Assembly: GCA_009746045.1 (NCBI GenBank)
Contig: RPFO01000276.1
Span: forward strand, 102,501-164,500
DNA from: Mesostigma viride
Taxonomy: Eukaryota > Streptophyta > Mesostigmatophyceae > Mesostigmatales > Mesostigmataceae
Reading direction: 5' to 3'
Length of the DNA stretch: 62,000 nt
Shown here: positions 21,960 through 62,000 of the stretch, piece by piece
Position numbering within the stretch: the stretch's first letter is position 1
Layout of the letters: each line of letters begins with the position of its first letter
Notes under the pieces: generated by a model
The model's database searches: none
Seen by the model: only the letters and a program-made list of their open reading frames with translations
Told to the model about the DNA's origin: nothing
Translations under genes and position numbers: made by a program

Positions 21960-23835
21960 TAATTAATTAATAGACACGTACGTGACTGCGTCACGTGAGC
22001 ATAAGTCCTCAGTGGGAGGGGAACATGGTATGGAATGGATGGTGTAAGCTATCTAGGTCCTAGTTACAGGGGTGTGGGCCCAAATCGCTATGCCATGCCA
22101 TACGCGGTCACACGCGGAGTCCCGGCCCACAGGCTTGGGGGTGGTCTCCTTCATCACTACTTGCCATCTATCCTTGCGCACCATCTGCCTCCATATTACA
22201 GACAAACCAGGAGGCTGCCCGGGTGTGAGCCCGTCACGTCTAGTGTAGCACATGTCCATGCCGAGGCTATATCACGAAAATTAAGTCCACGGATGGCGGC
22301 CCTGCCGCGCGCGACCGGGGGCACGCCAGGTGAGGACATATCGCCCAGGCTGGGCGGGCTTGGTGCCAGCTAGTCTATCTGATGTACCTACCTGATCTGT
22401 GCGGGCCAGGTGCCCGGCTAGGCCCATGCAGGCGCCTGTGCCTAATAATGTGGGAAACATAGGGCAAATCAGCGTACAAATCCTCATTACTAATGTGCAA
22501 ACCAAAGGGGATGTTAAGGGCCTTGCGCATCATCTTGGTGACGGCGCCGTCGAGTCGTTGCTCCAGCTTCTGCGTCAGTGCATGTCCAGGTCTCGGCGCC
22601 GTAGGTCAGGATCGTCAGAATGACGACCTTGAAGAGGTCACGCTTGACGATCCGGGGTAGGGCGGGGTTGCTCCACCAGCGGCGGTGGTCATGGAGGTGT
22701 GCCCACGCCATGCCAATCCGTGTCGTCATGCCGTCCTCGCAGTCGGGAAGCCAACTGCATGCCGAGCAGCTGGAAGCGGCCTGAAGGAGGGTAGTTGACC
22801 TCGGCATCGTCTAAGAGGCGGAGCGTGGGTGGGGGCCCTGCCATGCCGAGGGCCAGGGCCTCCGTTTCCGGGCTGATTTCTATAGACCAACCGCCCGAGC
22901 CTTGAGCGCCAGGCAGTCCAGCCAAAGTTGGGCAGACTCCGGCTTCTCGATGAGCGTGATGTCGTCGGCATAAATGAGGTCAGCTAGTAAATTCTGCTTG
23001 TTAGTAGGCCCCCCTTGATCTCCAAGCTCGTTCGTGATCGCTAGGCCAGGGGCACGGCCTGCAATGCTAGCAAAGCGAGCACGTGCCTGGCGCATAACAT
23101 AATCCACTGCAATAATAAACAAGTACGGCGACAGGACGCAACCCTGCCAGACGCCGGTCTGCAGTGGGCATGGCGGGGTAATGCCGTGTTGAGTGCGCAC
23201 CGAAGTGGTCGACCCCTCATACAGCGTGCGGATGACGGTAATCAGGGGAGTGGGGACGCGAGCGCGAGCAAGTACAGCCCATATAGAGCGTCCCAGAGGA
23301 CAGAATCAAAAGCCTTGATGAAGTCGACGAAGATCAGGATGGCGGGAAACTCACCAGGTAATTGCAGGAGAGCGATTTCCTCGAAGAGGCGACGCGCGAC
23401 GAAGATGGCCATGACGGTGTTGCGCCCAGGACGGAAGCCCATTTGACTTTCCCCAAGGTGAGAGTCGAGAGCAGAACGAAGGTGGTTGAGGATCATGCGC
23501 ATGAACAACTTGAGTGCGGCGCTCTGGATGCAGACTCCTCGGTAGTTGGCGGGGTCGTCAGGGGAACCTTTGTGCTTGTACAGCATAATACGGTAGCTGT
23601 GCTGCCACTTAGGAATCGGCGGCGCGTCGGCAAGCAGGATCCGGTTGCAGACGTCAAGCAGGAACCCCGTGAGCGCCGTCAGCTTAATCACCGGGGCTGG
23701 GAGCTGGTCAGGTCCAACGGCGGCGTAGAAACGGAGTTGCTTGGCGGCGGTGCTCAGCTCGAGCTCGGTGAACGGCTTTTGACCACATACGATTGACCAC
23801 ATACGATCACGGCTTTTGACCACATACGATCAGAC
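21960..23835 (-). mobile_element. LINE copy F: reverse transcriptase domain, frame-shifted
   Basis: The longest RT in the window. In order: AAVGPDQLPAPV, ANYRGVCIQSAALKL, ESQMGFRPGRNTV, FVDFIKAFDSVLWDAL (motif A, about 23296-23343), QTGVWQGCVLSPYLF (motif B), LADLIYADDITL (motif C with intact YADD, about 22948-22983), ILTYGAETWTC, GHLARTDQV, and the tail VRKDRWQVVM...TPKPVGRD near 22150. These segments occupy different frames, so it is inactive. It has lost its 5' end (endonuclease) at about 23830, immediately behind the 3' end of copy G. Motif spacing is RTE-like (inference). Confidence 0.85.
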
Positions 23836-23884
23836 CATCTTTTGCAGGGGTTGTGGGTGTAGCCTAGTGGGTATTATTTTTTTA

Positions 23885-24205
23885 AAAAAATTAAATTATA
23901 CCATGACTCCGTTGGAGGATCATGAAGCACGTAGTCCATCGCTGGTGGGTGGGGGTGAGTGGAGCCACGAAAACTAACTAGTCTAACTCTAATCTAATCT
24001 AATCTAGTCTATCAAAATCCTACTCTACTCAGTAAAGCGTCCCTTCCTCCTGGGGGGAGGGGGCTTGCCCACAGGGGCTGGCGTGTGGGCCTGGACAAAT
24101 GGTCTCCCTCCTCTTCTTGTCCTGCATAGAAGCAGTCCAAGCAAGAGAGAGGGAGGAAATGCGGTGTTCAAACTGAGCTGGGACCACTACCTGGGTATGC
24201 CCCCT
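23885..24205 (-). mobile_element. LINE copy G: 3' end fragment
   Basis: On the minus strand, VVPAQFEHR, then MQDKKRRET, GQAPSPQEEGTL and a stop, mirror the C terminus of copy B. The 3' UTR has a TCTAATCTAATC repeat and the family hairpin in the form CCATGACTCCGTTGGAGGAT (23901-23920), plus an A/T-rich tail (23871-23900). It abuts copy F, giving a head-to-tail pair. Confidence 0.75.
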
Positions 24206-24855
24206 CAAACCCCCTCAGGCTCCTGGAGAGGCCTCGATCTCAATAACTTGCGATTGGAAGTTATTGATCGGATGATGGGGCAGCGCCAGTTACCGCGTTT
24301 GCTACGCTTTTGCTATGACGAAGCTTTATTGCACCCACAGTAGTTGCTAGACTCTCCCAGTGAGCCTGCGGCGAGCCTAAGGCAATGCATAAGAGAGAAG
24401 GTGATGGTTTCTGCGCCGTCTTCTTGCTGTGCAACAATCAGGGATGAAAAGGTACATACTCAAAAGTTTGTACCCCGCGACTCTCCCAACAGAGGCGTGT
24501 GAATAAGTGAATGCGTGAAGGAGTGAGTGAGTGAATGAATTATGAATCTTTGATCAGAAAACTGTTTATAGATTAATTGATCCATTCATAAGCAGCCTGG
24601 AAGCTTTCGTACATTTCAAAACACTGCACTGCATGTTAATCACATCCAGGATTACCTGGTAAGACAACATGGAATGTAACACGATGAACTGTTGTAGTCA
24701 GGATGCCCGGTAGCTAGGGAGAAATTATTATTCAAAACAACATCTTCAGCCCAAGTGCATGGGCAGGCGGTACGACCAGCTTTCATGTCTACAAAAGTTG
24801 TTGGCCTCAGGCATGTGAGCTCAAGGAGTGGTGGCTGGAACAACCATGTTGATAA

Positions 24856-24916
24856 GCTAACAATTTTGTCAAAGAGACAACCAGCGCAGGCCAGAAATAA
24901 GCTAACAATTTTGTGA
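24856..24916. repeat. Tiny dispersed-repeat insertion with flanking duplication
   Basis: The first 25 bp of the dispersed repeat (AGAGACAACCAGCGCAGGCC...) is sandwiched between two copies of AAGCTAACAATTTTGT. The copies are about 45 bp apart and look like a target-site duplication. Confidence 0.6.
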
Positions 24917-25171
24917 TTATAATAACCTGACCACGCGTCATGCCTATTTTCAACGCTCAAAACGTATCCGGCCCTCTTCATGGATTGCTCGCAGCGGTCG
25001 AGAGACGACTTCAATGCACTGCAAGCAGCACACGTGAAAGGCGACCAAATCACATGTTAAGAACTGATGACCAACCAATTCCCATGACTGACACCCAGCT
25101 GCAAGTAGTTAACATCATTTGGACGGACATTCTGCAACGAAACACAAGCTGAAATGTAGCTGTGCCTATCA

Positions 25172-25300
25172 ATGAGACAACCAGCGCAGGCCAGAAATCC
25201 GCAGAATCCGGACCATGGTAGCTCAGGCCTGCCGTTATCTTATCCCCGTTTTCACTCGTTCAAGATGATGGATATGAATGGAGATGGAAATGTGTGCCTA
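25172..25300. repeat. Dispersed repeat, copy 2
   Basis: Second long copy of the repeat at 18866-18995. It begins GAGACAACCAGCGCAGG and ends GAGATGGAAATGTGT, with several small indels relative to copy 1. Confidence 0.75.
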
Positions 25301-26349
25301 TGTTTGAAGGTGATATACGTTGCTCTGGGGACACTGGTTTTGGGAAACCATCAGTGGTTGATACATGTGGGGCCATAGACACCCCATTTACAGATAGCAG
25401 TTACAATACCAAGTGATCGCGATGCCACTATCAGATGTCGACACAACCCATCCTTACGCGCCCACGCCTGGGTGATCTGACGTGCTTCTGTACAACAGCT
25501 AGCCTGTGCGGAGATGCCAGGGACCCAGTGCTGGGCCAGCTTAGGGCTGGCATCTGCCACGCGCCATACCATTACCTGCCGGCACTCCACACAAGGGCAC
25601 ACGCACGACAGCCTTGCCCACATCCACAACAGCCTCACGAACTATCACCCGGATCCAGTGCACCTCCAGACATCCCAGGAGCCATGATCCCACCGCATTG
25701 GTGCAGCTGCCATACGCCCGGGCCGTCTGCCCTAGCATTGGTGACACATGGTGGTTGGTTGTGCGCTCACGAAGAGGTCGGGAGGCCACAAAAGGGGGTG
25801 CCACTAACCCAGGGATAGTCACCACCGCAACAGTCTACCACAGCCCAGCAGGCCAGTGCACCGCACAGGCCAGCGTCACAGAACCCTGATGCACATCCCA
25901 GGGCAAGGTTACAAAGGCAGGCGAGGGGTTCTCACATGACACCACCCAATCCCACACTAAGACAATCCTATCATGGCATCCGCCCTAGCATCACACAGCC
26001 AGTGGGTACGCAGCAGGGTGCATGCTGGGACGGTAGAAAACCAAGCCGGCAAAAAAATGATTAGGCCTCCCACTATTGCACACCTCTTCACTTTGCATCC
26101 CGGGTCACGTTCAGGCAAACTCCCTCAGCAACCCTCCGTCCCCAGGCCCCATCCCCCCACTGGCTGCGATAGGCACTTGCTGACCTCATCATGTGGTGAA
26201 TCCCCACCCCTGGCGATAGCATGAGCGCACGGCAGCCCACCGCCCACACGCGGGAGAGGGGGGGGGGGTTGCGGTGCGCAAACAGGCCTCACCCGGCGGA
26301 TGGGGCGATTTGCCCATGAAGGTGCCGGTAACGCCTCACAAAATAAGAA

Positions 26350-61675
<35,326 letters not shown>

Positions 61676-62000
61676 CTGCATGGAGGGTTGGGCACATGCA
61701 ACGAAGCCACCGTTAGCCCACCCACGAGTGTAAGTACCCAAAAAAGCCTCAGCAGTGGGGAGGGGGGGGGGCGGTTATGACATGGTGCTGCCTAGCAAGC
61801 ATGGTGCATACCCATGGTGCAGTATGGTGCATAGCATGGTGCTGCCCATCAGCACGGGGAGTAACACGGTGCCCTGTGACAAGCATTGATAACACGGTGC
61901 CCTGTGCCCAGCATTGATAACACGGGGAGCCAAGACCTTGTCCGCCCACGAGGCTTGGCGCCGGCGACCCCTTTTTGTGGCAGGGTCGGATTGGCTAGTC
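61676..62000. other. Upstream part of the IF-2 locus
   Basis: Likely intron with CATGGTGC and AACACGGTGCCCTGTG repetition. A short minus-strand frame ending at 61937 (SDPATKRGRRRQASWADK) has the basic composition of the IF-2 linker and would join in phase. Its donor is weak, so it is only a candidate exon. Confidence 0.3.

Larger units (their letters stand above)
24206..26349. other. Unassigned region downstream of the IF-2 gene
   Basis: Holds the 3' UTR of the IF-2 gene at its right end. 24477-24500 (GCGACTCTCCCAACAGAGGC) looks like one more relic of the LINE 3' hairpin, followed by GTGAATGAAT simple repeats. A minus-strand stretch at 25053-24910 (SSLDRCEQSMKRAGYVLSVE) is protein-like but unrecognised. 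No other genes are supported. Confidence 0.4.

Overview
This window is nuclear DNA of a eukaryote, most likely a green alga or a relative. The reasons are spliceosomal introns with GT-AG ends, a spliceosome component gene, a mitochondrial-type translation initiation factor whose sequence resembles the plant mitochondrial form, a Golgi-type sulfotransferase, several LINE and DNA-transposon remnants, and very heavy minisatellite content. Species cannot be named from the sequence alone.

Layout. (1) 536-2374 (+): a complete three-exon gene for the U5 snRNP thioredoxin-fold protein Dib1/DIM1 (142 aa). (2) 2.8-8.7 kb: decayed LINE copies, one split by a short element with 120-bp terminal direct repeats, then unassigned DNA. 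(3) 8752-11539 (-): a four-exon type II membrane sulfotransferase (452 aa). (4) 12-26.3 kb: a transposon-rich block with two tandem LINE copies (+), a nested TTAA-flanked piggyBac-like element, a 1.9-kb tetranucleotide array lying inside a LINE 3' UTR, a zinc-knuckle LINE fragment, a tRNA-related SINE inside an inverted repeat, a YIDD-type reverse transcriptase relic, and two more LINE copies on the minus strand. (5) 26350 to at least 61675 (-): one gene, reconstructed here from 20 in-frame exons, encoding a mitochondrial-type IF-2. It has 2,319 coding bases spread over 35.3 kb and its 5' end probably lies outside the window.

Almost all the long repeat arrays of the right-hand 36 kb are introns of this single IF-2 gene: 36-bp x about 280 (10.1 kb), 49-bp x 50, 29-bp x about 97, 60-bp x 30, 40-bp x 22, 14-bp, 79-bp, 84-bp, and tetranucleotide CCTG. 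The very long open frames across them are by-products of units without stop codons and are not genes.

The most unusual signal is that six IF-2 introns begin with one or more extra copies of the last coding bases of the preceding exon plus its 5' splice site. In one intron this has grown into a 22-copy array carrying 18 GT-type and 4 GC-type decoy donors. This suggests that minisatellites here are seeded by tandem duplication across 5' splice sites.
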